DNA of 14,135 nt from DATDRQ01 sp035291645 (GTDB lineage: Bacteria; Chloroflexota; Anaerolineae; Anaerolineales; UBA4823): the NCBI GenBank assembly GCA_035291645.1, contig DATDRQ010000150.1, forward strand, positions 1 to 14,135, written 5' to 3'. The notes beneath the pieces were generated by a model. The model had not been told where the DNA came from and ran no database searches. It saw only the letters and a program-made list of their open reading frames with translations. Shown piece after piece: positions 6,899-13,588 of the stretch (the stretch's first letter is position 1; every line of letters begins with the position of its first letter). A program made the position numbers and the translations under genes.

Positions 6899-8418
6899 GC
6901 AGTCTCCAATGGACTTCGATCTTGTCCCATAGCAGCAGTTAAGACGATCTCCTGGGTTGCATCTTGGCGTGTAAAAATGCCCATCTGCCTGCCCTCGCGC
7001 ATCACCAGGATGCGATCGCTCATCGCCAAGATCTCAGGCATGTCGGATGAAATCAAGATAATGCCCAATCCTTGGGCAGCAAGTTCGTTGATGATGTGAT
7101 GCACCTCGGCCTTCGCGCCAACGTCGATGCCGCGGGTGGGTTCATCAAGGATGAGTACCTGCGGTCGCGTGTTCAGCCACTTGCTCAACATAACTTTTTG
7201 CTGGTTGCCACCTGAAAGCATGGCGACCGGCTGCTGAATTGAGGGTGTACGGATCGAGAGACGATCCCGGTAATGTTCAGCAGTTGCTTCCTCAGCCTGC
7301 CTCTGGATCAGACCGAATCGCGACAGGTACTGATGCAGCATTGGCAGAGAAATGTTGCTGGTGATCGACATGGGCATCGTCAGGCCGATCTGGCGCCGAT
7401 CTTCGGTCATGTAAGCGATCCCCACGCGCAGCGCCTGCTCTGGGGAGTGGATTTTTTCCGCCTTCCCTTTCAGAATGATCTCGCCTGAATCGGCAGGTTC
7501 GACGCCGAACAAGGCCAGACCGACATCGGTGCGCCGCGATCCAACCAGACCGGCAAAGCCCAATACCTCCCCGCCATACACTTCAAAATTAATGTCAGAA
7601 AATACGTTTTCTTTGTTCAAACCTCGGACCGCCATCAACTGCTCACCGCGCTGCCCCACGCGCTTTGCAAAGAAATCCTCGATTTCACGTCCCACCATAT
7701 CGCGGATGGCTCTTTCGTGGGTGATTTCGCCGCGCGGCAGCGTTGAAATCCACCTGCCATCTCGAAATACCGTCACACGATCGGCGATTTCGAATACTTC
7801 ATCCATCCGGTGGCTGATAAAGAGGATCGAGACGCCCTGATCGCGGAGCGAGCGCGTCAGTTTAAATAACTGCTCCACCTCGTGGGCTGAGAGGGAGGCG
7901 GTCGGTTCGTCCATAATCAGCACGCGCACATCCAGCGAGATGGCTTTGGCGATCTCGATGGTCTGCTGGGCGGCGAGCGTCAAACCGCGCGCCGGCATGC
8001 GCACGTCAAGATTAACATCCAGCTCGGCCAGGATTTTCTCCGCCTCCTGGTACATCTTTCGCCAGTTTACGATGACTCCCTGGGACCGGTGCGAAATAAA
8101 AATATTTTCGGCGACGTTCAAATCGGGATAGACCATCGGCTCCTGGTAGATCGCAGCGAGGCCGTATACCTGGGCATCCACCGAGTTGTTCACCCGGATT
8201 GGCCTACCGTCCAGCAGCATTTCCCCTTCATCGGAATGATATACCCCCGTCATGATCTTGATCAGCGTTGATTTACCTGCGCCGTTCTCCCCCATCAAGG
8301 CGTGAATCTCTCCTGGGAAAAGGTCAAGCGATACGTCATCCAGCGCCTGGGTCGTATCGAAACGCTTGGAAATATGCCTTATCTGGAGAACTGGAGCTTT
8401 CGCTTCAACACTCGCCAT
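6895..8418 (-). CDS. rhaT: Rhamnose ABC transporter, ATP-binding protein (tandem ABC domains)
   Basis: A 507-residue sugar-importer ATPase with two fused ABC domains, as in RbsA/MglA/RhaT. The N-terminal domain has Walker A GENGAGKST (43-51), the LAAQQ variant signature, Walker B VLIMDEPTASLS and the switch ILFISHR. The C-terminal domain has a degenerate Walker A (GLVGSRRTDVG), as is normal for this family, with LSGGNQQK and LILDEPTRGIDVG. It powers uptake of rhamnose through the two permeases. I start at the ATG at 8418. A GTG at 8448 is in frame, but its extra residues (GARGTDGSK) resemble no family sequence and fall in the remnant described next. No strong Shine-Dalgarno is visible. It overlaps the next gene by 4 bases. 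Confidence 0.92.
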   Translation of the reverse strand: MASVEAKAPVLQIRHISKRFDTTQALDDVSLDLFPGEIHALMGENGAGKSTLIKIMTGVYHSDEGEMLLDGRPIRVNNSVDAQVYGLAAIYQEPMVYPDLNVAENIFISHRSQGVIVNWRKMYQEAEKILAELDVNLDVRMPARGLTLAAQQTIEIAKAISLDVRVLIMDEPTASLSAHEVEQLFKLTRSLRDQGVSILFISHRMDEVFEIADRVTVFRDGRWISTLPRGEITHERAIRDMVGREIEDFFAKRVGQRGEQLMAVRGLNKENVFSDINFEVYGGEVLGFAGLVGSRRTDVGLALFGVEPADSGEIILKGKAEKIHSPEQALRVGIAYMTEDRRQIGLTMPMSITSNISLPMLHQYLSRFGLIQRQAEEATAEHYRDRLSIRTPSIQQPVAMLSGGNQQKVMLSKWLNTRPQVLILDEPTRGIDVGAKAEVHHIINELAAQGLGIILISSDMPEILAMSDRILVMREGRQMGIFTRQDATQEIVLTAAMGQDRSPLETA

Positions 8419-8512
8419 CTTTGATCCATCCGTTCCTCGGGCACCCACGCAGGGCGTGCACCCCGGCGAAGCTTTTCGTGATATCGGTCATCCTCAGGAT
8501 CGGTTCGCTCAT
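8405..8512 (-). pseudogene. Remnant of the N-terminus of a second sugar ABC ATPase
   Basis: The 35-codon frame from the ATG at 8512 begins MSEPILRMTDITKSFAGVHA then LRG, unmistakably the first 23 or so residues of a sugar ABC-importer ATPase (usual form: M-x-x-P-x-L-x-M-x-x-I-T-K-x-F-x-G-V-x-A-L). It then breaks into unrelated sequence (CPRNGWIKDGEC) and stops at 8405, just inside rhaT. The intact rhaT has its own equivalent start (PVLQIRHISKRFDTTQALDD), so this is a second copy, not a frameshifted part of rhaT. There is no Shine-Dalgarno at its ATG. I read it as the 5' stub left when a former ATPase gene was deleted or replaced. It could still be translated as a leader peptide by reinitiation after the regulator stop, 19 bases upstream. 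Confidence 0.7.
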
Positions 8513-8531
8513 GGGATGGGGTTGGGGTGGA

Positions 8532-9326
8532 TTACGATGATTCGCTCACCGGTTGGGCAATCAAGACTTCTATGCCTCGCTCGTCAAGCGCTGCCAGCAT
8601 CTCTGGTGGGATATTCTGATCAGTGATCACGCGCTGGATTTGGTCGATGGCCGCGAAGGAGGCCAGGGCTGTGCGCCCGAACTTGGTGCTGTCAATGATG
8701 GCGATCACTTCCTGGGCGCGCTCGATGATGGCGCGCTTTAGCTCCACTTCCATCAGGGGGGTGTCTGTAAGCCCTTCCTCCAGGGTGAGACCCCAGGCGC
8801 CCAGAAATGCTTTTTGTATGTTGAACTGCCGGAGGACCTGTTGGGTGATCGATCCAGTGATCGAACCGGTGGTGGAACGCACCTGCCCGCCTGTCAGGAC
8901 GACGTTCACTCCCGGGCAGCCGAGCACCTCCAGGGCGGTCCAGATGCCGGTCGTCAGGATGGTCACATCCTGCAATGTGGGGGTGCATTTGAGCGCCCGC
9001 ACGACAGAGACCGCGGTCGTGCTCGCATCCAACAAGATAGTATCGAACGGTTTGACCAGACCGGCAGCCAGCTCGCCGATCTGCTGTTTTTGGAGGGCCT
9101 GAATCTTCTGGCGCTTGGAGAAAGTGTACTCCTGGCGATGGCGTTCCCCGGCCATCTGCGCTCCCCCGTGCAAACGCATCACCCGGCCTGTCCTGGCCAG
9201 CTGGTTTAGATCGTTACGGATGGTGACCGTGGAGACATCCAGCAGGCGGCTTAATTGGGAGACGCTGGCAGACTGGTTCTCCACCAGGTGTTCTACGATC
9301 CGCTGCTGTCTTTCGGCGACGTCCAT
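8532..9326 (-). CDS. DeoR/GlpR-family transcriptional regulator of the rhamnose operon
   Basis: A 264-residue DeoR-family protein (usual length about 250-270). The N-terminal winged helix-turn-helix is clear: RQQRIVEHLVENQSASVSQL followed by SRLLDVSTVTIRNDLNQLARTGRVMRLHGGA (7-57). The C-terminal sugar-phosphate sensor domain shows TILLDASTTAVSVVRAL (about 95-111), VNVVLTGGQVRSTTGSITG and VIAIIDSTKFGR. DeoR proteins are usually repressors released by a phosphorylated sugar, here plausibly rhamnulose 1-phosphate. As first gene of the operon, downstream of a promoter with repeated motifs, it probably controls itself and the transport and catabolic genes. It may correspond to rhizobial RhaR, but I leave the symbol blank because DeoR paralogues are hard to tell apart by eye. 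The ATG at 9326 lacks a clear Shine-Dalgarno; the N-terminus nevertheless fits the family. Confidence 0.9.
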   Translation of the reverse strand: MDVAERQQRIVEHLVENQSASVSQLSRLLDVSTVTIRNDLNQLARTGRVMRLHGGAQMAGERHRQEYTFSKRQKIQALQKQQIGELAAGLVKPFDTILLDASTTAVSVVRALKCTPTLQDVTILTTGIWTALEVLGCPGVNVVLTGGQVRSTTGSITGSITQQVLRQFNIQKAFLGAWGLTLEEGLTDTPLMEVELKRAIIERAQEVIAIIDSTKFGRTALASFAAIDQIQRVITDQNIPPEMLAALDERGIEVLIAQPVSESS

Positions 9327-9357
9327 CAGAGTATCGGACTTAGTTATAAAACCAGGG

Positions 9358-9458
9358 AATTGTTGATATTGTGAGTTTACATCCTTTGTGGAATATTGTC
9401 AATTATATACGTATTGTTGTCGATTACTTTCTAATTACTTTCATTTGAAAGTACTTTC
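9358..9458 (-). promoter_or_regulatory. Repeated motifs over the rhamnose promoter (candidate operator)
   Basis: Two repeat sets lie on the minus strand. ACAAT(A/T) begins at 9417, 9399, 9372 and 9363, spaced 18, 27 and 9 bases apart (all multiples of 9); one copy overlaps the -35 and one spans the predicted start. GAAAGTA begins at 9458, 9442 and 9431; the first copy is also half of the palindrome GAAAGTACTTTC (9458-9447). DeoR-family operators are often short repeats, so either set could bind the adjacent regulator. The repeats are plain in the sequence; the function is a guess. Confidence 0.35.
9374..9402 (-). promoter_or_regulatory. Probable promoter of the rhamnose operon
   Basis: On the minus strand, a perfect -35 TTGACA (9402-9397) is separated by 17 bases from TAAACT (9379-9374), a 4/6 match to the -10 consensus. 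This predicts a start near 9367 and a leader of about 40 bases before the regulator ATG. A perfect TATAAT also occurs at 9407-9402, but its -35 position (AAAGTA) is poor. The region is much more AT-rich than its surroundings. Confidence 0.55.
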
Positions 9459-9715
9459 TTGCTGGAGACTTCTTGGGCTGCCCGGACCAAAATCTCGAAG
9501 CCTCGATCTACCAGCTGGTCCAATCGATCGACTGTACCGGCGGCAGGAGCGCGATCGGTTCCTCTTCCCTGCTGGCTTAAATCCACCTGCTCCAGGCAAC
9601 GCAACAACGATCCCCGCAGGCCGCTGGCCTGGTGCGCCCAATAGGAGTCTGCCGAGAGACGTTCCAGGCGGGCGACCAGCATGCGGGCAGTATCCAGGTT
9701 AGAAGTCTCGTTCAT
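9431..9715 (-). CDS. Small protein of unknown function after the sensor kinase
   Basis: A 94-residue protein I do not recognise. It is mostly helical and soluble by appearance, with no signal peptide or membrane segment. A first amphipathic stretch (LDTARMLVARLERLSADSYW, 7-26) leads into AHQASGLRGSLLRCLEQVD; a second (TVDRLDQLVDRGFEILVRAA) lies near the C-terminus, suggesting a helical hairpin or dimer. Its ATG lies inside the end of the kinase gene (17-base overlap), so it is probably co-translated with the two-component genes. A weak GGGA lies upstream. Competing frames in the same region do not show better protein character. It may be an accessory or anti-kinase factor, but nothing in the sequence proves that. 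It ends in the repeat-rich region before the rhamnose promoter. Confidence 0.6.
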   Translation of the reverse strand: MNETSNLDTARMLVARLERLSADSYWAHQASGLRGSLLRCLEQVDLSQQGRGTDRAPAAGTVDRLDQLVDRGFEILVRAAQEVSSKKVLSNESN

Positions 9716-10856
9716 GTCTGTCCCGAGTTGGAGGTGGCCTGCCAGGTTCGTCCCTTCGATACAGGTCGATGGTGAAGGTGGTCCCCTGTCCGGGCGCGCT
9801 GCTCACGGCGATCTTCCCGCCTTGCGCTTCGACCAGCTGGCGGGCGATCGCCAGGCCCAACCCGCTCCCGGCGCCCTCGCTCGAAGAGCGCGCCCGGCTG
9901 CCGCGCCAAAAGCGGTCAAAGATGTAGGGCAAATCTTCAGCAGGGATGCCGGCTCCGCTGTCCTGTACGACCAGTCGGACGCCCCCCGCGAAGGACTGCG
10001 CGCTCAAGATGATTTTACCCCCGGCGGGTGTGTAGCGCAGGGCATTGGCGATCAGGTTGGCGAGCACCTGGTCCAGCCGGTCGAGATCGGCCAGAATCAC
10101 CAGCTGGTCTTCGCTTTCGGACAGGGAGGTGTGCAGCTCCACGCCCGCGGCTTCGGCCTGCCCGGAGAAGCTGGCAGCTGCGTCCGCCAGCAGGTCGGCG
10201 GCGGATACCTTCCTTAGATGCAACGGCAGCTGGCCGCTTTCCGCCAGGGAAAGAGTTTGCAGGTCGTCCACCAGGCGCGCCAGCAAGTGGACCTCCTCGA
10301 GGGTGGCGGTAAGCTGCTCGGAGGAGGGCCTGTAGACACCGTCCAGCATGCCTTCCAGGTTGCCCTGGATGACGTGCAGCGGGTTGCGCAGCTCGTGGGC
10401 AACGTCCGCGGTCAGGTTGCGGCGTTGTTGCCCGGCGCGCTCGAGCTCCGCCGTCATGCGGTTGAAGCTGCGCGCCAGGCGCCCCAGTTCTCCAGGCGTG
10501 TTTTCGCCTACCCGCACACTCAGATCGCCTTCGGCGACGGCGTCGGCGGCTGCCATCACGTCCGCCAGCGGCGACCCGAAACGCCGGAAACCTAAACTGC
10601 CCAGCAGGCCGGCCAGGATGGAGAACCCAAGCGGCAGGCCGCAGGCAACCAAAAGCAACGTGTTCGTATCCGGCAGCCTGCCCGAATCCGGACCCAAGAT
10701 CAGGGTGAGAGCGCTCACCAGGGCGCACAAAATGATGAGGAAGAGGATCCCAAAAAAGAAGCCGAAGCGCCAGAACAGGAACCGGCGCTTGCGGTGCAGG
10801 CCGGTGTGCCAGTGATGGCGATGAGGGTGGTTGTGCCAACGAGGGCCGTATTCCAC
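9699..10856 (-). CDS. Sensor histidine kinase with His-rich N-terminus
   Basis: A 385-residue membrane histidine kinase. The cytoplasmic N-terminus is unusual: seven histidines within residues 8-21 (HNHPHRHHWH). Two membrane segments (about 26-54 and 66-88) enclose an outside loop of only about ten residues, so there is no room for a normal extracytoplasmic sensor domain. A HAMP domain (about 90-142) follows, then the phosphoacceptor H154 in DVAHELRNPL, the N box NLIANALRY, DSGAGIPAEDLPYIFDRFWR and GSGLGLAIARQL, so the ATPase domain is complete. It should phosphorylate the response regulator encoded 2 bases upstream. The start is GTG with AGGA about 8 bases ahead. The histidine cluster suggests metal sensing or binding; together with the tiny loop it resembles kinases that sense within the membrane or inside the cell. 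The signal is unknown. Confidence 0.92.
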   Translation of the reverse strand: MEYGPRWHNHPHRHHWHTGLHRKRRFLFWRFGFFFGILFLIILCALVSALTLILGPDSGRLPDTNTLLLVACGLPLGFSILAGLLGSLGFRRFGSPLADVMAAADAVAEGDLSVRVGENTPGELGRLARSFNRMTAELERAGQQRRNLTADVAHELRNPLHVIQGNLEGMLDGVYRPSSEQLTATLEEVHLLARLVDDLQTLSLAESGQLPLHLRKVSAADLLADAAASFSGQAEAAGVELHTSLSESEDQLVILADLDRLDQVLANLIANALRYTPAGGKIILSAQSFAGGVRLVVQDSGAGIPAEDLPYIFDRFWRGSRARSSSEGAGSGLGLAIARQLVEAQGGKIAVSSAPGQGTTFTIDLYRRDEPGRPPPTRDRHERDF

Positions 10857-10858
10857 AA

Positions 10859-11545
10859 TTAATCCTGTTCCTTGAACCGGTAGCCAATGCCGTAAACGGT
10901 TTCGATGAAACGAGCCTCTGCCGGATTGGATTCCAACTTTCGGCGCAGGTTCTTGATGTGAGAATCCACGCTGCGGTCAAAGGGTGAATAAACCGCACCG
11001 TGCAGGTGGTCGAGCAGCTGCTCGCGGGTCAGGGTCTGGCCCGGGTGCTCCGCCAGTACGGTGAGCAATTTGAATTCATTCGGCGTCAGGGAAAGCGGAT
11101 TGCCGTCGAGCGTGGCGCGATGGGCATCTAAATCGATCTCCAATCCCCCGGCGCGCAGCCTGCCGGGAGTCCTCAGCCGGCCCTGGCTGCGGCGCAGCAC
11201 CGCCCGCACCCGGGCGACCATAGCTTTGGGAGAAAATGGTTTGGTGATGTAGTCATCGGCGCCCAGCTCCAGGCCGACGATTTGATCGCTCTCCTCGGCG
11301 CGGGCAGTCAGCATGATGATGGGGATATCCGTATCCCTGCGCAAAGCCCGGCACACCTCCCAGCCGTCCATGCCGGGCAGCATGAGATCCAGGATGATCA
11401 GGTCGGGCTTCTCCCGGCGAGCCATTGCCAGTGCGGCTGGCCCGTCCCCGGCGGTGATCACCCGGAATGCGTTTTTCTCCAGGTAATCCCGGGCCAGCCG
11501 GAGGATCTTAGACTCATCATCTACGACCAGGATCAACTCGTTCAC
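10859..11545 (-). CDS. OmpR/PhoB-family response regulator
   Basis: A 228-residue two-domain regulator. The receiver domain (3-117) has the acidic pair D9/D10, phosphoacceptor D53 in LIILDLMLPGMDG, T80 and K102 (TKPFS). The C-terminal winged helix (about 131-226) reads LSLTPNEFKLLTVLAEHPGQ, SVDSHIKNLRRKLE and VYGIGYRF, typical of the OmpR family. It would be phosphorylated by the kinase encoded next and bind DNA as a dimer; the His-rich membrane protein gene just upstream is a plausible target. The start is GTG at 11545 with no Shine-Dalgarno. A TAAACT sequence ends 7 bases before it, so the message could be leaderless. A terminator-like hairpin separates it from the upstream gene, suggesting its own promoter. 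Confidence 0.95.
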   Translation of the reverse strand: MNELILVVDDESKILRLARDYLEKNAFRVITAGDGPAALAMARREKPDLIILDLMLPGMDGWEVCRALRRDTDIPIIMLTARAEESDQIVGLELGADDYITKPFSPKAMVARVRAVLRRSQGRLRTPGRLRAGGLEIDLDAHRATLDGNPLSLTPNEFKLLTVLAEHPGQTLTREQLLDHLHGAVYSPFDRSVDSHIKNLRRKLESNPAEARFIETVYGIGYRFKEQD

Positions 11546-11583
11546 GTTGGTAAGTTTAACCGAAACCCGTCGGGTGGAGAAAG

Positions 11584-11617
11584 GGAATTCAGGCGACCGG
11601 GAGGCCGCCTGAATTCC
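11584..11617 (-). terminator. Probable terminator hairpin between the His-rich membrane protein and response regulator genes
   Basis: A perfect 12-bp stem: GGAATTCAGGCG (11584-11595) pairs with 11606-11617 around a 10-base loop. On the minus strand it begins 22 bases after the stop of the small membrane protein gene and is followed by CTTTCT, a weak pyrimidine tract. Position and stem favour transcription termination or attenuation; the poor T-run lowers confidence. Confidence 0.5.
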
Positions 11618-11639
11618 TCGAGTGGATTAGTGCGATGGT

Positions 11640-12065
11640 CTATGGATTTTCCGGACGAGTGCCCGCCTCTGGTGATTGGCCCTCTTTGGCCTGTGGTGAT
11701 TCTCCGGGGTGTTTGCCCTCGTGCCAGCCATGCCAGTGCTCGTGGTAAGGATCGTGGGGTGTGTGGCGCCAATGGTGCGGGCGGAAAAGACCGCCGGCTG
11801 CCAAAAAGAATACGAACAGCAGCCCTCCCACGCACAACAGCCCAAAGAACGGCGGGAAGAAGAAGCCGCGATAGGGCATCATGTAGGGAAAATAACCCGG
11901 GTAAGGCAACGCCTGTGCTCCGGGAGGGTCACCGGCGGCAGCCTGGCCCAGCGCATAGCCCTGGGCCTGCCCGGCCTGGAAGATCAGGTAGCCGCCGGCG
12001 GCCAGGACACCCAATAAAACCAGGACGAGCAGGAACCGGATAAAAAATGAACCTCTGTAAAACAT
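11640..12065 (-). CDS. Small two-TM protein with a dense histidine cluster
   Basis: A 141-residue protein I cannot place in a named family. Residues 8-30 (FIRFLLVLVLLGVLAAGGYL) form a membrane anchor or uncleaved signal. A Gly/Pro/Tyr-rich stretch follows (about 31-70), then a second segment (about 68-94, FFFPPFFGLLCVGGLLFVFF). Next comes a cluster with nine histidines in 23 residues (97-119, PHHWRHTPHDPYHEHWHGWH), then a charged, low-complexity tail. The cluster suggests binding of a metal such as Ni, Cu or Zn, or a pH-responsive role. It precedes a two-component system whose kinase also has a histidine cluster, so the three may form one metal- or envelope-stress circuit. A good Shine-Dalgarno (GGAGG, 4 bases from ATG) supports the start. 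Real gene likely; function unknown. Confidence 0.75.
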   Translation of the reverse strand: MFYRGSFFIRFLLVLVLLGVLAAGGYLIFQAGQAQGYALGQAAAGDPPGAQALPYPGYFPYMMPYRGFFFPPFFGLLCVGGLLFVFFLAAGGLFRPHHWRHTPHDPYHEHWHGWHEGKHPGESPQAKEGQSPEAGTRPENP

Positions 12066-12100
12066 ATAGCCTCCATTTCATCGGTTATGAAAGATTGATA

Positions 12101-12120
12101 TGCCTGTATTTTGACAGGCA
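12101..12120. repeat. 20-bp inverted repeat upstream of the His-rich membrane protein gene
   Basis: TGCCTGT (12101-12107) pairs with ACAGGCA (12114-12120) across 6 AT-rich bases. It lies 36 bases before the ATG of the membrane protein gene and 57 bases beyond the radical SAM stop. No T-run follows on the minus strand, so an operator is more likely than a terminator. The binding protein is unknown. Confidence 0.4.
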
Positions 12121-12176
12121 GTTGTGGAGGAAATATGGAGAGGTGGGCGAGATGTGGTGGAGATTCGCGAGAAGGT

Positions 12177-13166
12177 TTACTTGCCCTCAGTTACGGGATT
12201 GCACCCTGTCTTCAGAGAATTGTCTGGAAAATTGGCGCCAGCCGCGACCAAGAATCGCTCTCCATTTCGGTCGACGAACTGCGCCTGCCCACTCGACCTC
12301 AAAGTTTCGAGCGTTGCGGATACCTTCTCCGGAAATTTGCGTTCCAATGCCTCGAACAGCTCTTGCTCTCGAATGGGATGGCGGGTGAGGATGCCGAGGA
12401 TGGACTCGACCAGGTCGTCATCGCCAGCCAGATCGAACATTCCCGTAGCCGGAGGGATGACAGAGGCGATTTCACCAAGAATGACCCTGGCGAGCGCCAG
12501 GAGTTGCGGGTCCGGCGGGTGAACCCATGCTTCAACCGGAGGGCGGGTGGGCGTGTTGATATGAACCTGATCTGGTTGGATAAGGTTCAGTATCTCAGCG
12601 ATCTCAAGCAGGGCTTCTTCCGTGTCATTTACCCCCTGGACCAGCATTACCTCGACCCAAAATTGGCCCTGGTATATTTGTTTGAAGGTGACCAGCCCCT
12701 CGACCAACCGGTCGAAGGTCAGCTTGGGCCAGGATCGGTTGATTTTTCGGTAGAGTCTGGCATTCCCTGCATCCAGACTGGGAAGCACGGCATCGGCGGC
12801 CAGCAGTTCCTCTCGGACGCCGGGTAAATATAGTAATGAACCATTGGTGATCACCGCTACCGGGAGATCGGACCGAGACTTCACCTCCCGGATCAACCAG
12901 CCGATACCGCTGTGCAGGGTCGTTTCACCGGAACCGACGAACGTGATCCAATCGATTTCCCCCGGCTGGTGAGCAGCAAGCGCGGCCATGAATTCGGAGA
13001 TGATCTCCGACCCGGGAAAGTATTCTTTTCTGGCGTTGATTAATGGAATGCTTCGACCTAACTGGCAGTAAACGCAGTTCCAATTACAGGTCTTGAGTGG
13101 GACCGGATCGATTCCTAAGGACTGCCCCAACCGGCGAGAAGGGACCGGACCAAAGATGTAATTCAA
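12177..13166 (-). CDS. Radical SAM protein, COG0731 (TYW1-like) type
   Basis: A 329-residue radical SAM enzyme. It opens YIFGPVPSRRLGQSLGIDPV, the hallmark of the COG0731 group, then C27-x3-C31-x2-C34 (CNWNCVYC), which ligates the [4Fe-4S] cluster that cleaves S-adenosylmethionine. FVGSGETTLH (about 76-85) is the glycine-rich SAM-binding motif. From about residue 262 a small domain (IREQELFEALERKFPEKVSA and on, ending GQAQFVDRNGERFLV) looks like a winged helix, an addition found in some members. The start is TTG: an in-frame TGA lies three codons upstream, and AGGTGA sits just before it. It follows the NifX-like gene by 17 bases. In anaerobes these two families often neighbour each other with unclear substrates; a role in metal-cofactor handling or protein modification is inference. 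Confidence 0.88.
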   Translation of the reverse strand: MNYIFGPVPSRRLGQSLGIDPVPLKTCNWNCVYCQLGRSIPLINARKEYFPGSEIISEFMAALAAHQPGEIDWITFVGSGETTLHSGIGWLIREVKSRSDLPVAVITNGSLLYLPGVREELLAADAVLPSLDAGNARLYRKINRSWPKLTFDRLVEGLVTFKQIYQGQFWVEVMLVQGVNDTEEALLEIAEILNLIQPDQVHINTPTRPPVEAWVHPPDPQLLALARVILGEIASVIPPATGMFDLAGDDDLVESILGILTRHPIREQELFEALERKFPEKVSATLETLRSSGQAQFVDRNGERFLVAAGANFPDNSLKTGCNPVTEGK

Positions 13167-13183
13167 ACTTCACCTGGCTTGAT

Positions 13184-13582
13184 TCAATGGAGCCGATCCG
13201 TGAGATTAATGATGCGGCCTTCGAGGTACGCTTGTACGGCCGCCTCAATGGAAGGGATATCGGTGAGGATTGGTTCTATTTCCCGCTCTTGCAGGCTCCG
13301 GAAGGCGCCGGCCCCCATGCCTCCGCAGAGCACAACCTGGCAGTCGGCGATCGCCTCGGCCATCCTGGCATGCCGGTCCTGGTCGGCGGGGTCGAAGCCG
13401 TGCGGTTGACCGGGCTGGTGATCGCCATGAGGTTCATTGGAGAAGTGCGTATGACCCAGTTTTTCACGCAGCTCCTTGTTCGTGATCTGCCCAGCTTTGA
13501 TTGTCAATACCAAATAATGTGAAGCACGGCCAAAATGCTGGCTGATTGATTGGCCATCGTCAGTAATCGCTGCAATTTTCAT
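13184..13582 (-). CDS. NifX/NifB C-terminal-like (COG1433) iron-molybdenum cofactor-binding family protein with His-rich loop
   Basis: A 132-residue protein of the dinitrogenase iron-molybdenum cofactor biosynthesis family. The N-terminus MKIAAITDDGQSISQHFGRA and the late CQVVLCGGMGAGAFRSL (81-97) are the two conserved blocks; NifX and NifY homologues bind Fe-S or Fe-Mo cofactor precursors. Nothing else in the window suggests nitrogen fixation, so it is better seen as one of the widespread stand-alone members of unknown role. Between the blocks (about 44-71) there is a hydrophilic loop with six histidines plus several Asp/Glu residues (HTHFSNEPHGDHQPGQPH), a likely metal-binding insertion. 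AAGGAG lies 12 bases before the ATG, within the last codons of the cytochrome gene, so the two are translated together. Family call is good; function is open. Confidence 0.88.
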   Translation of the reverse strand: MKIAAITDDGQSISQHFGRASHYLVLTIKAGQITNKELREKLGHTHFSNEPHGDHQPGQPHGFDPADQDRHARMAEAIADCQVVLCGGMGAGAFRSLQEREIEPILTDIPSIEAAVQAYLEGRIINLTDRLH

Positions 13583-13588
13583 TGGTTG

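Noticed and set aside
8419..8448. GTG start of rhaT at 8448
   Set aside because: The ten added residues do not match ATPase N-termini and fall in the decayed stub region.
10015..10998. Minus-strand frame of 327 codons overlapping kinase and response regulator
   Set aside because: Composition is Arg, Pro, Ala and Gly-rich; the kinase and regulator frames with full motif sets occupy the same DNA.
12111..12827. Plus-strand frame of 238 codons opposite the radical SAM gene
   Set aside because: No motif; the radical SAM frame is secure on the other strand.
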